From contig JAJQBY010000139.1 in NCBI GenBank assembly GCA_021203045.1, positions 1-49,922 of the forward strand: DNA of 49,922 nucleotides, read 5' to 3'. A program made the translations under genes and the position numbers. Origin of the DNA: Oscillospiraceae bacterium. Lineage in GTDB: Bacteria > Bacillota > Clostridia > Oscillospirales > Oscillospiraceae. Positions 1-6,921 of the stretch are shown here, in pieces (the stretch's first letter is position 1; each line of letters opens with the position of its first letter). The notes under the pieces are model-generated. The model was given only the letters and a program-made list of their open reading frames with translations, searched no databases and was not told where the DNA came from.

Positions 1-113
1 CAACAAGTATGCAAAAGTAAGTTACTTCCCATCCGATAGCGAAATTATTAGGACAATTAAAACAATTTCCTGCAATGAGAAAAACCAGGAACACAGTGAC
101 AGAGGTTGCCAAG

Positions 114-332
114 ATGACAAAGTATGACCTGTTACACCAAAAGGCCAGTATAAAATATAATGCGGATTTACAATCCGGAGATTACGCGGATGCTCTTCAC
201 CAACTGGAGACAATGCTTAGAATAGCAGAACTCGAAGGCAGAACCCAGGACTACAAGAGCCTAAACGATCTTGCAGAACTCATTCGTAACAGGCTCTGCA
301 ACGGGCACGGGCATCAAAATGTTTACCCTTAA
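114..332 (+). CDS. Small hypothetical protein at the edge of an integrated element
   Basis: I do not recognise this 72-residue protein. It looks soluble and mostly helical, with a charged central part (DADALHQLETMLRIAELEGR region), and has no signal peptide or membrane segment. The ATG at 114 is chosen because an AGAGG stretch lies about 6 bases upstream; the frame is open further left to 21, with another ATG at 75. The stop falls just before the first TTTACCC repeat of the putative attachment region, so this may be the last gene of an integrated mobile element whose other genes lie to the left of the window. Function unknown. Confidence 0.5.
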   Translation: MTKYDLLHQKASIKYNADLQSGDYADALHQLETMLRIAELEGRTQDYKSLNDLAELIRNRLCNGHGHQNVYP

Positions 333-351
333 TTTACCCTTATTTTTACCC
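322..351. repeat. Three TTTACCC direct repeats, helically phased (left group)
   Basis: TTTACCC occurs at 322-328, 333-339 and 345-351, with starts 11 and 12 bases apart, about one helical turn. A second pair occurs at 551-569 on the other side of a tRNA-like core. This arrangement resembles arm-type binding sites of a tyrosine integrase around an att core. The repeats are seen; the role is inferred. Confidence 0.45.
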
Positions 352-472
352 TTTACAGATAGGGACGCACAGAGACGTTTGTCTCTAGTAGTCCGCCAAA
401 AATGCTGAAATTCCAATGCTTTCACGCCCTAGACAGGACCAGATAAAACGGGTTAAAACGCTGTGCTTATTA

Positions 473-495
473 TTCAAATCCCTCCTTCTCCGCCA
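473..495 (+). other. tRNA 3'-end-like sequence, candidate att core
   Basis: The sequence has a T-loop-like TTCAAAT, then a stretch ending in CTTCTCCGCCA, as in the 3' half of a tRNA whose acceptor stem begins GGAGAAG (a tRNA-Ser type). No tRNA 5' part can be folded from the bases upstream, so this is a tRNA end without the gene. That is the usual signature of one end of an element integrated at a tRNA 3' end. Confidence 0.45.
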
Positions 496-499
496 ACAG

Positions 500-535
500 A
501 AAACCCTGTAGTTTCAATGACTACAGGGTTTTTCT
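500..535. terminator. Bidirectional intrinsic terminator
   Basis: A perfect 12-bp stem (AAAACCCTGTAG with CTACAGGGTTTT) and a 9-base loop are flanked by T-runs on both strands. It can end transcription from the left element and from the cardiolipin synthase gene on the minus strand. Confidence 0.8.
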
Positions 536-550
536 TGCTGTCTGGGGGCG

Positions 551-569
551 TTTACCCTTTGTTTTACCC
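551..569. repeat. Two TTTACCC direct repeats (right group)
   Basis: TTTACCC at 551-557 and 563-569, 12 bases apart, on the same strand and with the same spacing as the three copies at 322-351. Candidate second arm of the attachment site. Confidence 0.4.
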
Positions 570-616
570 CTTGTAGCTTATTGCAGCTTAAAAAGGCTTT
601 GCGTGGAACCACGGCG

Positions 617-2182
617 TCACATCAGCGGTGCCAGCACCTTCAGCAGTGCGCCGAAAAGCTTCACCCGGAGCTTTTCCTTCTTGATATCCTCCATGGTGAC
701 GGGCTGGCATTTTTCCAGGGTCTCCTGAAAATCTGCGTAGATATCCTGTATGGCCGGGACCTTATACAGATATACCCCGCACTCGAAGTGGAGATACAGG
801 CTGCGATAGTCCAGATTGATGGTGCCTACCACCGCCTTTTCACCGTCACTGATGAATTGCTTGGCATGTACGAAGCCGGGGGTGTATTCGTATATTTTCA
901 CGCCGCCCTTCACCAAATCCTTATAATGGCTCTTGGCCAGGGTAAAGGCGTATTTCTTGTCCGGGATGTGGGGGAGAATCAGCCTTACATCCACGCCCCG
1001 CTTGGCAGCGAACAGCAGGGCCGTCAGCATCTGGGAATCCAGTATCAGATAGGGCGTCATGATATATACATAGTCTTTGGCAGTGCTCAGAATGTCCAGG
1101 TAGACCATTTCCCCTGTCAGCTCGTCATCCAGCGGGCTGTCTCCATAGGGCATGACATAGCCCTGTGCCTCCTTCGGCCCGGTGCCGGGGGCGATAAGAT
1201 AGGGCTCGTATACCCGCTCCTTTACCCCGGTATTCCAAAGCTGCAAAAACATAAGGGTCAGGCTGCGTACCCCGTCTCCCTGGAGCATGACGGCGGTATC
1301 CTTCCAGTGACCGTATTTCGCGGTTTCGTTGATGTATTCGTCCGCCAGGTTCACGCCTCCGGTGAAGCCTGTGTGACCGTCGATGACCAGGATCTTCCGG
1401 TGATCCCGATTGTTATAGGCTGTGGAGACGAAGGGGCGGATAGGGCCGAACACCCGGCACTGGATGCCGGCGGCCTCCATCTGTCGGGGGTAGTCGAAGG
1501 GCAGTTTGGAAAAGGAGCAGGTGCCGTCGTACATCAGCCGTACCTCTACGCCCTGGGCGGCCTTGCGCTTCAATACGTCCAGCACATCCCCCCACATATG
1601 TCCGTCCTGGATGATGAAGTATTCGAGGAAGATGAATTTCTCCGCTTTTTCCAGCTCGGGGATAAGCGTCCGGAATTTGTCCTCTCCCAGGGGGAAATAG
1701 GTGATGCGGGTATTTTCATAGACAGGGAAGCCCAGCCCGGTCCCATATATGGCCAGGGGATAAAAGGCGGGCTCGTCTGCCTTGATCTGCTCCATCAGGG
1801 CGGACTGATCGGAAATGAACGGAGCGCTCTCGTCCTGGATACGCTGGATAAGCGTCTTTTCCGTCCGGTGACCTACGTCGGAGGCGATATAAAAATACAG
1901 AAGCGTTCCGAATACCGGGGCTACGCCGATCAGCACGCACCAGGTCAGCTTGTAGTTGGGGTCGCGCCTGGTGTTCAGAACGTATATCATCATCACCACC
2001 GCGATAACGGTCATACTTCCGGTGGTATATACCACATACCGCTGGAGCAGCCCGAAGGAGCCTATCAGAAACAATACCTGTATCAGCAGCAGCAGAACGA
2101 CCACGGCAGAACGGCTGAACACGGCCCGGAACAGGGCCTGTTTGCCTCTGCCGGGAGTTCTGTTTTTCTTTTCTCCTGCCAT
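617..2182 (-). CDS. cls: Cardiolipin synthase (phospholipase D superfamily)
   Basis: This membrane enzyme joins two phosphatidylglycerol molecules to cardiolipin and glycerol. The 521-residue length is typical of bacterial Cls. Two hydrophobic segments lie near residues 26-48 and 55-70, with a further one near 80-100. Both HxK(x4)D catalytic motifs are complete: H261/K263/D268 followed by GGVNLADEY, and H439/K441/D446 followed by GTINLDYRS. The ATG at 2182 is preceded by TAAGGAGG at good distance. It is transcribed divergently from the metal-resistance operon, from its own promoter at 2212-2241, and ends toward the terminator at 500-535. Identity of the family is certain; the precise lipid product is known from the family, not shown here. 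Confidence 0.93.
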   Translation of the reverse strand: MAGEKKNRTPGRGKQALFRAVFSRSAVVVLLLLIQVLFLIGSFGLLQRYVVYTTGSMTVIAVVMMIYVLNTRRDPNYKLTWCVLIGVAPVFGTLLYFYIASDVGHRTEKTLIQRIQDESAPFISDQSALMEQIKADEPAFYPLAIYGTGLGFPVYENTRITYFPLGEDKFRTLIPELEKAEKFIFLEYFIIQDGHMWGDVLDVLKRKAAQGVEVRLMYDGTCSFSKLPFDYPRQMEAAGIQCRVFGPIRPFVSTAYNNRDHRKILVIDGHTGFTGGVNLADEYINETAKYGHWKDTAVMLQGDGVRSLTLMFLQLWNTGVKERVYEPYLIAPGTGPKEAQGYVMPYGDSPLDDELTGEMVYLDILSTAKDYVYIMTPYLILDSQMLTALLFAAKRGVDVRLILPHIPDKKYAFTLAKSHYKDLVKGGVKIYEYTPGFVHAKQFISDGEKAVVGTINLDYRSLYLHFECGVYLYKVPAIQDIYADFQETLEKCQPVTMEDIKKEKLRVKLFGALLKVLAPLM

Positions 2183-2211
2183 CGACCTGCCTCCTTACAT
2201 ATACCATTCCT

Positions 2212-2241
2212 ATTATATGCTATCTTGCCACGTTTTGCCAG
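2212..2241 (-). promoter_or_regulatory. Candidate promoter of cls
   Basis: On the minus strand CTGGCA and TATAAT are separated by 18 bases, about 30 bases upstream of the cls start codon. The -10 is perfect and the -35 is moderate. Confidence 0.5.
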
Positions 2242-2309
2242 AAAAATCAACTTTCATTTTATCCGGGTTGACAAAAGTGCGCCGGCTGAAAATATTTTTC
2301 GCCGGGCTA

Positions 2310-2338
2310 TTGACAGAGACATAGGGATGTGCTAACAT
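2310..2338 (+). promoter_or_regulatory. Promoter of the ArsR-HMA-P-type ATPase operon
   Basis: TTGACA at 2310-2315 and TAACAT at 2333-2338 with a 17-base spacer. The -10 hexamer lies inside the left arm of the operator palindrome at 2334-2359, so a bound repressor would block RNA polymerase. Confidence 0.75.
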
Positions 2339-2359
2339 ATGAACATCATTTCATATGTT
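2334..2359. promoter_or_regulatory. Operator palindrome for the ArsR-family repressor
   Basis: A perfect 10-bp inverted repeat (AACATATGAA and TTCATATGTT) with a 6-base spacer. The ATATGAAC-type half site is close to those known for CadC/SmtB/CzrA-type sensors. It overlaps the -10 and the transcription start just before the regulator gene, which points to autorepression released by metal. Confidence 0.75.
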
Positions 2360-2379
2360 TGTTCGATGGAGGTGAGCTT

Positions 2380-2742
2380 ATGCCGGAAAACGGAGAGATC
2401 GAGCGCTGCGGCTATCTGTGTGTCCATGAGGAGACGGTAGAGCAGGTGCTGAGCCAGATGCCGGATGATGAGACGCTTTATGACCTGGCGGAGCTGTTCA
2501 AGATCTTCGGGGATTCCACCCGGATCAAGATATTATACGCTCTGTTCGAGGCGGAGCTGTGTGTCTGCGATATCGCCCAGCTTCTGGGCCTGACCCAGTC
2601 CGCCGTGTCCCACCAGCTCCGGGTGCTGAAGGGCAGCCGCCTTGTGAAGCCCCGGAAGGAGGGAAAGACCGTGTTCTATTCCCTGGCGGATGACCACGTG
2701 AGAAAGATTATTGCCCAGGGTATGGAGCATATAAACGAGTAA
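2380..2742 (+). CDS. ArsR/SmtB-family metal-sensing repressor (CadC/CmtR-like)
   Basis: A 120-residue winged-helix repressor that in this family dissociates from DNA when it binds Cd, Pb or Zn. The core FKIFGDSTRIKILYAL, the ELCVCDIAQLLG metal-box/helix segment and the recognition helix QSAVSHQLRVLK are all present. The two Cys of ELCVCD match the CadC-type alpha-3 metal site, and an N-terminal CGYLCVHE supplies further Cys and His ligands as in CadC. The ATG at 2380 is chosen over an upstream in-frame start because GGAGG lies 7 bases before it and the upstream start lies within the promoter/operator. It is first gene of an operon with an HMA protein and a P-type ATPase. Confidence 0.9.
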   Translation: MPENGEIERCGYLCVHEETVEQVLSQMPDDETLYDLAELFKIFGDSTRIKILYALFEAELCVCDIAQLLGLTQSAVSHQLRVLKGSRLVKPRKEGKTVFYSLADDHVRKIIAQGMEHINE

Positions 2743-2768
2743 TATTGATTTTAAAGGAGAGACGACCT

Positions 2769-2993
2769 ATGAAAAAGACCTACAAGCTGATCGACCTGGA
2801 TTGCGCCAACTGCGCCCAGAAGATGGAGGACGCCATCAAAAAGCTGGACGGCGTCACGGACGCCTCCGTCAGCTTCCTGATGCAGAAAATGACCATTGAG
2901 ACAGATGGAGATGAGGCCCAGCTGAACGAGCTGATGAAAAAGGTGGTCAAGACCTGTAGACGGGTGGAGCCGGACTGTCAGATCGTCCTGTGA
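2769..2993 (+). CDS. Free-standing heavy-metal-associated (HMA) domain protein
   Basis: A 74-residue HMA-type metallochaperone domain. The metal-binding loop DCANCA near residues 11-16 carries the two Cys of the family's CxxC motif, followed by the usual beta-alpha-beta pattern. In most Cd/Zn ATPases this domain is the N-terminus of the pump; here it is encoded by its own gene, 25 bases before the ATPase, which lacks an N-terminal HMA domain. AAAGGAGA lies 8 bases before the ATG. It probably delivers metal to the pump or regulates it. It ends with Cys-containing PDCQIVL. Confidence 0.88.
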   Translation: MKKTYKLIDLDCANCAQKMEDAIKKLDGVTDASVSFLMQKMTIETDGDEAQLNELMKKVVKTCRRVEPDCQIVL

Positions 2994-3018
2994 GCCGTCC
3001 GGACAGGAGGTCGAGGCT

Positions 3019-4860
3019 ATGTCGAAAAAGCAAAAGGAGTCCCTGGCCCGCATCCTGATAAGCGCCGCCCTGCTGATAGCGGCATCCCTGCTGCCGTCGG
3101 AGGGCTGGGTGCGGCTCGCGATATTTCTGGTACCATACGGCATCGTGGGCTGGGACGTGCTGTGGAAGGCTGTGCGCAATATCGCCCATGGGCAGGTGTT
3201 CGATGAAAACTTCCTGATGGCGCTGGCTACTGTGGGGGCTCTGGTCCTGGGCGAGTATTCCGAGGCTGTCGGCGTCATGCTGTTCTATCAGGTCGGGGAA
3301 CTGTTCCAGTCGGTGGCTGTGGGCCGTTCCCGGCAGTCCATCGCACAGCTGATGGACATACGTCCGGATTCCGCCAACGTCCTGCGGGACGGAACGGCGG
3401 TAGAGACAGATCCGGAGGAGGTGGCGGTAGGGGAAGCTATCCTGATCCGCCCCGGGGAGAAGATCCCCCTGGACGGCGTCGTCCGGGAGGGAAGCTCCGC
3501 TTTGGATACCGCTGCCCTGACCGGAGAGAGCATCCCCCGGGATATAGCGGTGGGGGATGAGGTGGTGTCCGGCTGCGTGAACCTGACCGGGGTCCTGACC
3601 GTGGAGGTCACAAAGCCCTTTGGGGAATCCACCGTGGCAAAGATATTGGAGCTGGTGGAAAATGCTGCCTCCAAAAAAGCTAAGGCAGAGAATTTTATCA
3701 CCAAATTCGCCCGGTATTATACGCCCGCCGTGGTTATCGGTGCGGTGCTGCTGGCTGTGATCCCGCCCCTGTTTGTGGGCAGCTGGTCGGAGTGGATCCA
3801 CCGGGCGCTGATCTTCCTGGTCATCTCCTGCCCCTGCGCTCTGGTCATTTCCATCCCCCTGTCCTTCTTTGGCGGCATCGGCGGGGCGTCCCGCCAGGGG
3901 GTCCTGGTGAAGGGCGGAAATTATCTGGAGCTGCTGGCAAAGCTGGAGACGGTGGTCTTTGACAAAACCGGGACCCTGACCGAGGGCGTGTTCCAGCTCC
4001 GGGCCCTGTATCCCGCGGAGGGCGTGTCGGAATCGGAGCTTTTGGAGGCCGCCGCCCTGGCGGAATGCCATTCCGGTCACCCCATCGCCCAGTCCCTGCG
4101 CCGGGCCTATGGCCGCGAGATAGACCCCGACCGGGTCTCGAATGTGACGGAGACCCCCGGCCAGGGTGTCAGCGCCGTGGTGGACGGGGCGCAGATACAC
4201 GCAGGCAATGAAAAGCTGATGGCGGCCCTGGGCATCGCCCCGGATAGGGGCGGGGATACGGGCACGGTGGTATATGTGGCCCGAAACGGGAAATACCTGG
4301 GCCGTGCCGTTATTGCGGATGGAGTAAAGCCCTCCGCTCCGGCGGCCATTGCCGCCCTGAAAGCGCGGGGCATCAGGACCGTCATGCTCACCGGAGACAG
4401 TCAGGCGGCGGCAGAGGCCGTGGCCGGGAGCCTCGGCATAGATCAGGTGCATGCCCAGCTCCTGCCGGGAGACAAGGTGGAACAGCTGGAGACCCTTCTG
4501 GGGACAAAATCGTCAAAGGGGACTCTCGCCTATGTGGGCGACGGCGTGAACGACGCGCCGGTGCTGAGCCGGGCGGATATCGGCATCGCCATGGGCGCCA
4601 TGGGCTCCGACGCCGCCCTGGAGGCGGCGGATATCGTCCTGATGGACGACGATCTGACGAAGCTGTCCGCCGCCATGGATATTTCCCGCAAGTGCCTGCG
4701 CATCGTCCGGCAGAACATCGTTTTTGCCCTGGGGATAAAGGCCCTGTTCCTGCTGCTGGGAGCATTCGGTCTGGCCTCCATGTGGGAGGCCGTATTCGCC
4801 GACGTGGGTGTGGCGGTGCTGGCTATACTGAATGCCAGCCGTATGCTCGGGAAAAAATGA
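3019..4860 (+). CDS. cadA: Heavy-metal-translocating P-type ATPase (Zn/Cd/Pb type)
   Basis: A P1B-type ATPase that exports divalent metal across the cell membrane. Visible in order: N-terminal membrane helices, actuator loop with TGES (near residues 172-176), the metal-site SCPCAL in the membrane (C271-P-C273), phosphorylation site DKTGT (D315), the soft-metal HP motif (H354-P355), and the hinge GDGVNDAP (D508-D512). The CPC site and the Asp-rich C-terminal membrane segment (ADVGVAVLAILNASRML) fit the Zn/Cd/Pb subgroup. At 613 residues it is short for CadA because the HMA domain is in the preceding gene. An ArsR repressor leads the operon, so it is probably induced by metal. Confidence 0.92.
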   Translation: MSKKQKESLARILISAALLIAASLLPSEGWVRLAIFLVPYGIVGWDVLWKAVRNIAHGQVFDENFLMALATVGALVLGEYSEAVGVMLFYQVGELFQSVAVGRSRQSIAQLMDIRPDSANVLRDGTAVETDPEEVAVGEAILIRPGEKIPLDGVVREGSSALDTAALTGESIPRDIAVGDEVVSGCVNLTGVLTVEVTKPFGESTVAKILELVENAASKKAKAENFITKFARYYTPAVVIGAVLLAVIPPLFVGSWSEWIHRALIFLVISCPCALVISIPLSFFGGIGGASRQGVLVKGGNYLELLAKLETVVFDKTGTLTEGVFQLRALYPAEGVSESELLEAAALAECHSGHPIAQSLRRAYGREIDPDRVSNVTETPGQGVSAVVDGAQIHAGNEKLMAALGIAPDRGGDTGTVVYVARNGKYLGRAVIADGVKPSAPAAIAALKARGIRTVMLTGDSQAAAEAVAGSLGIDQVHAQLLPGDKVEQLETLLGTKSSKGTLAYVGDGVNDAPVLSRADIGIAMGAMGSDAALEAADIVLMDDDLTKLSAAMDISRKCLRIVRQNIVFALGIKALFLLLGAFGLASMWEAVFADVGVAVLAILNASRMLGKK

Positions 4861-4889
4861 GCGGAACAGCAAAGGGAATATAAAATTTT

Positions 4890-4924
4890 ATCGGCCAGCA
4901 AGGCACCTTGCTGACCGATTTTTT
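4890..4924 (+). terminator. Intrinsic terminator after cadA
   Basis: A 14-bp stem with one mismatch and a two-base loop (4890-4903 with 4906-4919) is followed by a run of T. It lies 30 bases after the ATPase stop codon and also between convergent genes. Confidence 0.85.
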
Positions 4925-4939
4925 ATGGAAGATATTGCT

Positions 4940-5731
4940 TCATTTCTGGTCCATGCGGTCTCTCAGCTTGTCCGTTATGGCGGCCTCGAAGACGGAGCAG
5001 GCGGCGGCGTGATAATCGTCCAGCTTGGCGGAGACGTTATCGAGAGCCACGCTGGCCTGGCAGTAGGTGTCCACGTCCAGGACAAACTCCCGGCGGCGGT
5101 TGGGCTTGGGATATTCGCCATTGAAAATACCATAGCGGATGGTGGCCCGATCGGTGCCGTAGTTCAGCTCTGTGGTGCACATATGCCGGGCCAGCGCCCC
5201 GTCGTTGGCGGCAAAGCGCAGGCCGCCCAGGAGCCATGGGTTTACATAATTTTGCCAGAAATCCGCCCCCAGGCCGGTGCCGGCATCCGCCTGGGGCAGC
5301 TTGATCTCGTTGATATAGCGCATGCCCAGCCGCCGGATGGCAAGATTCGGATACTGGGCGGCCATGGCATCCAGCACGTCCAGAAACGTATCCCGCAGGA
5401 TGCCGTAACCCTCGTAGCGGCGATCCTCCAGAAAGGCGTACTCGCTGGACATGGCGATGCGCCGGGTCTTTCCCTCGGCCCAGAAGTTATTTTCCACATA
5501 GTTGATGGTGCGGGTGTCCTTCACAGGGCCCTGGGGCGTTTTGCGCACGTGGACCTCCGTTTTTGTCCGGTTCATGCGGTTGCGCTGGGGAAAATCTGCC
5601 AGCAGATCAGAAAAGCTCTCCTCCGCCTGATTTACCATAGGCACCGAGCCGGAAACGAAGTCCGCCCGGATGATCACCTGGGAGATAAAATTGCTGTCAT
5701 ATTGCGGCATGAGCTGCGCCTGCCTTTCCAT
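4940..5731 (-). CDS. TIGR04255 family protein
   Basis: A 263-residue soluble protein that matches the sporadically distributed TIGR04255 family, as judged from the N-terminal segment YDSNFISQVIIRADF, the VENNFWAEGKTRRIAMSSEYA region and the signature RRLGMRYINEI. The family's biochemical role is not known; members often sit near mobile or defence-type genes. The ATG at 5731 has no good ribosome site; ATG at 5710 (MPQYDSNF) is an alternative that starts exactly at the conserved part. Monocistronic, with promoter TTTACT-17-TATAAT just upstream, and convergent with cadA. Confidence 0.75.
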   Translation of the reverse strand: MERQAQLMPQYDSNFISQVIIRADFVSGSVPMVNQAEESFSDLLADFPQRNRMNRTKTEVHVRKTPQGPVKDTRTINYVENNFWAEGKTRRIAMSSEYAFLEDRRYEGYGILRDTFLDVLDAMAAQYPNLAIRRLGMRYINEIKLPQADAGTGLGADFWQNYVNPWLLGGLRFAANDGALARHMCTTELNYGTDRATIRYGIFNGEYPKPNRRREFVLDVDTYCQASVALDNVSAKLDDYHAAACSVFEAAITDKLRDRMDQK

Positions 5732-5752
5732 TCAGTAATATTTACTGTTCCT

Positions 5753-5781
5753 ATTATACTGTTTTCCGTTCCAAAAGTAAA
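5753..5781 (-). promoter_or_regulatory. Candidate promoter of the TIGR04255 gene
   Basis: Minus-strand TTTACT and TATAAT with 17-base spacing, 20-50 bases before the start codon. Confidence 0.55.
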
Positions 5782-5792
5782 GCGCGCACCGG

Positions 5793-5822
5793 TTGACAAT
5801 CGGCCGGTTTCGATGGTATAGT
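5793..5822 (+). promoter_or_regulatory. Promoter of tRNA-Ser
   Basis: TTGACA (5793-5798) and TATAGT (5817-5822) with an 18-base spacer, about 45 bases before the tRNA. Confidence 0.7.
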
Positions 5823-5866
5823 ATGGGGGCGCGGATATTATCCGCCGGAAAACAGGATATGGATAT

Positions 5867-5955
5867 GCAGCGGTATCGAAGCGGTCATAACGGGGCTGAC
5901 TCGAAATCAGTTTGGGAGCAATCCCACGTGGGTTCGAATCCCACCCGCTGCGCCA
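5867..5955 (+). tRNA. tRNA-Ser (anticodon CGA)
   Basis: An 89-nt class II tRNA with encoded CCA. The acceptor stem GCAGCGG pairs with CCGCTGC. The anticodon loop is CTCGAAA with anticodon CGA, which reads UCG serine codons. A long variable arm (TGGGA...TCCCA) and a T-loop TTCGAAT identify it as tRNA-Ser. It has its own promoter upstream and a terminator 9 bases downstream, so it is a single-gene unit. Confidence 0.93.
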
Positions 5956-5964
5956 GAAAAAAGA

Positions 5965-6000
5965 CCTCTCTCGTCCTCCGGGACAAGAGAGGCTTTTTTT
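5965..6000 (+). terminator. Intrinsic terminator after tRNA-Ser
   Basis: Stem of CCTCTCT and GTCC against GGAC and AGAGAGG with a short loop, followed by seven T. Confidence 0.85.
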
Positions 6001-6050
6001 AAAAAATTCGCTGGAATACGGGAACAGTCCGTTTTATGGGACAGCTCATA

Positions 6051-6059
6051 TGGTACAAT
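6051..6059 (+). promoter_or_regulatory. Extended -10 upstream of the CFI-box gene
   Basis: TGGTACAAT (TG motif at 6051, -10 TACAAT at 6054-6059), 40 bases before the start codon. There is no clear -35. Confidence 0.4.
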
Positions 6060-6099
6060 ACAGGTACAAACAGAAAAATCAATGCAAGGAGGAGCGATC

Positions 6100-6684
6100 A
6101 TGGCAAACAAAGGAAGAAGCACGCCCGGCCTGTTCGGATCGGTCAACCACTATGACGAGCACGGCAACAAGATCGGCCACAGCGACCCCGGCATTTTTGG
6201 CGGCTATGACCACTATGACAGCAAGGGACATAAGACAGGTCACTCCGATCCGGGTCTGTTCGGTGGCTACGATCATTATGACGATCACGGTAGAAAGACC
6301 GGCCACAGCGATCCCGGTTTGTTCGGCGGCTATCAGCATTGGGACAGCAATGGCGATCCGGCCGGCTCCAGTGACCCCAATCTGTTCGGCGGATACAGCC
6401 ACAACGACAGTCAGGGCTGTTACGTAGCTACATGTGTTTATGGCTCCTATGACTGCCCTCAGGTTTGGACTCTGCGCCGCTTCCGCGATAACACGCTGGC
6501 CGGGACCCTACCCGGCCGGGCCTTCATCCGCACATACTACGCGATCAGCCCCACCATCGTGAGATGGTTCGGCAGGCGGCAATGGTTTAAGAATATGTGG
6601 CAGGGCGTGCTGGACGGCATGGTGAAAAAACTCAATGACAGCGGCGTGGAGGATACGCCGTATCACGACAGAAGCTGGAGGTAA
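6100..6684 (+). CDS. Tandem-repeat protein with CFI-box C-terminal domain
   Basis: A 194-residue protein. Residues 1-105 hold four to five tandem units of about 21 residues built around GHSDPGLFGGYDHYD, rich in Gly, Asp, His and Tyr. The C-terminal half begins with CYVATCVYGSYDCPQVWTLR and has the conserved FRDNTLAG, GRAFIRTYY and SPTIVRWFG blocks of the CFI-box-CTERM domain, a Bacillota domain of unknown function with two or three conserved Cys. There is no signal peptide or membrane helix. AAGGAGG lies 7 bases before ATG 6100, which decides against an earlier in-frame start. It is followed at once by a small EF-hand-like gene and a SWIM zinc-finger gene. The repeats may bind metal, but that is inference. 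Confidence 0.75.
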   Translation: MANKGRSTPGLFGSVNHYDEHGNKIGHSDPGIFGGYDHYDSKGHKTGHSDPGLFGGYDHYDDHGRKTGHSDPGLFGGYQHWDSNGDPAGSSDPNLFGGYSHNDSQGCYVATCVYGSYDCPQVWTLRRFRDNTLAGTLPGRAFIRTYYAISPTIVRWFGRRQWFKNMWQGVLDGMVKKLNDSGVEDTPYHDRSWR

Positions 6685-6688
6685 CACA

Positions 6689-6853
6689 ATGAAGGGACTT
6701 TTTGGCGGACTGTTTGATCTAAATGGGGATGGGGACATGAGCTTTATGGAGAGCGCCCTTGAGCTTGCGCTGTTCTCTGACCTGATGGAGGACGACGAGG
6801 CCGGAGACTGGGGTTTGGACGAGCTTGACGATCCTGACGCCTGGGATGACTGA
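6689..6853 (+). CDS. Small acidic EF-hand-like protein
   Basis: A 54-residue protein beginning MKGLFGGLFDLNGDGDMSF. The DLNGDGDMSFME segment matches a calcium-binding EF-hand loop (DxNxDGxxSxxE). About a third of the C-terminal part is Asp or Glu. The ribosome site GGAGGT overlaps the last codons of the CFI-box gene, four bases before this ATG, so the two are translationally coupled. I know no function for it. Confidence 0.65.
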   Translation: MKGLFGGLFDLNGDGDMSFMESALELALFSDLMEDDEAGDWGLDELDDPDAWDD

Positions 6854-6921
6854 CCCCTGGTGAGGAGGGGGAAAAACCGGCTGAGATACCGGCAGGGCCG
6901 ATTAGATAAGGAGGAACGACT

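Noticed and set aside
581-2335. Long plus-strand open frame of 584 codons
   Set aside because: It is antisense to cardiolipin synthase and its translation has no family features; it results from high GC.
5959-6002. Short ORF ends over the tRNA-Ser terminator
   Set aside because: The reading frame runs through the tRNA and its terminator; no ribosome site.
6130-6410. Short tandem DNA repeats that might be a CRISPR array
   Set aside because: They are in-frame coding repeats of about 21 residues; there are no unique spacers and no cas genes.
6853-6921. CTGAGATACCG upstream of the SWIM gene, like part of a TPP riboswitch
   Set aside because: The stretch is only 68 bases, lacks the other conserved TPP blocks and precedes a gene with no thiamine link.
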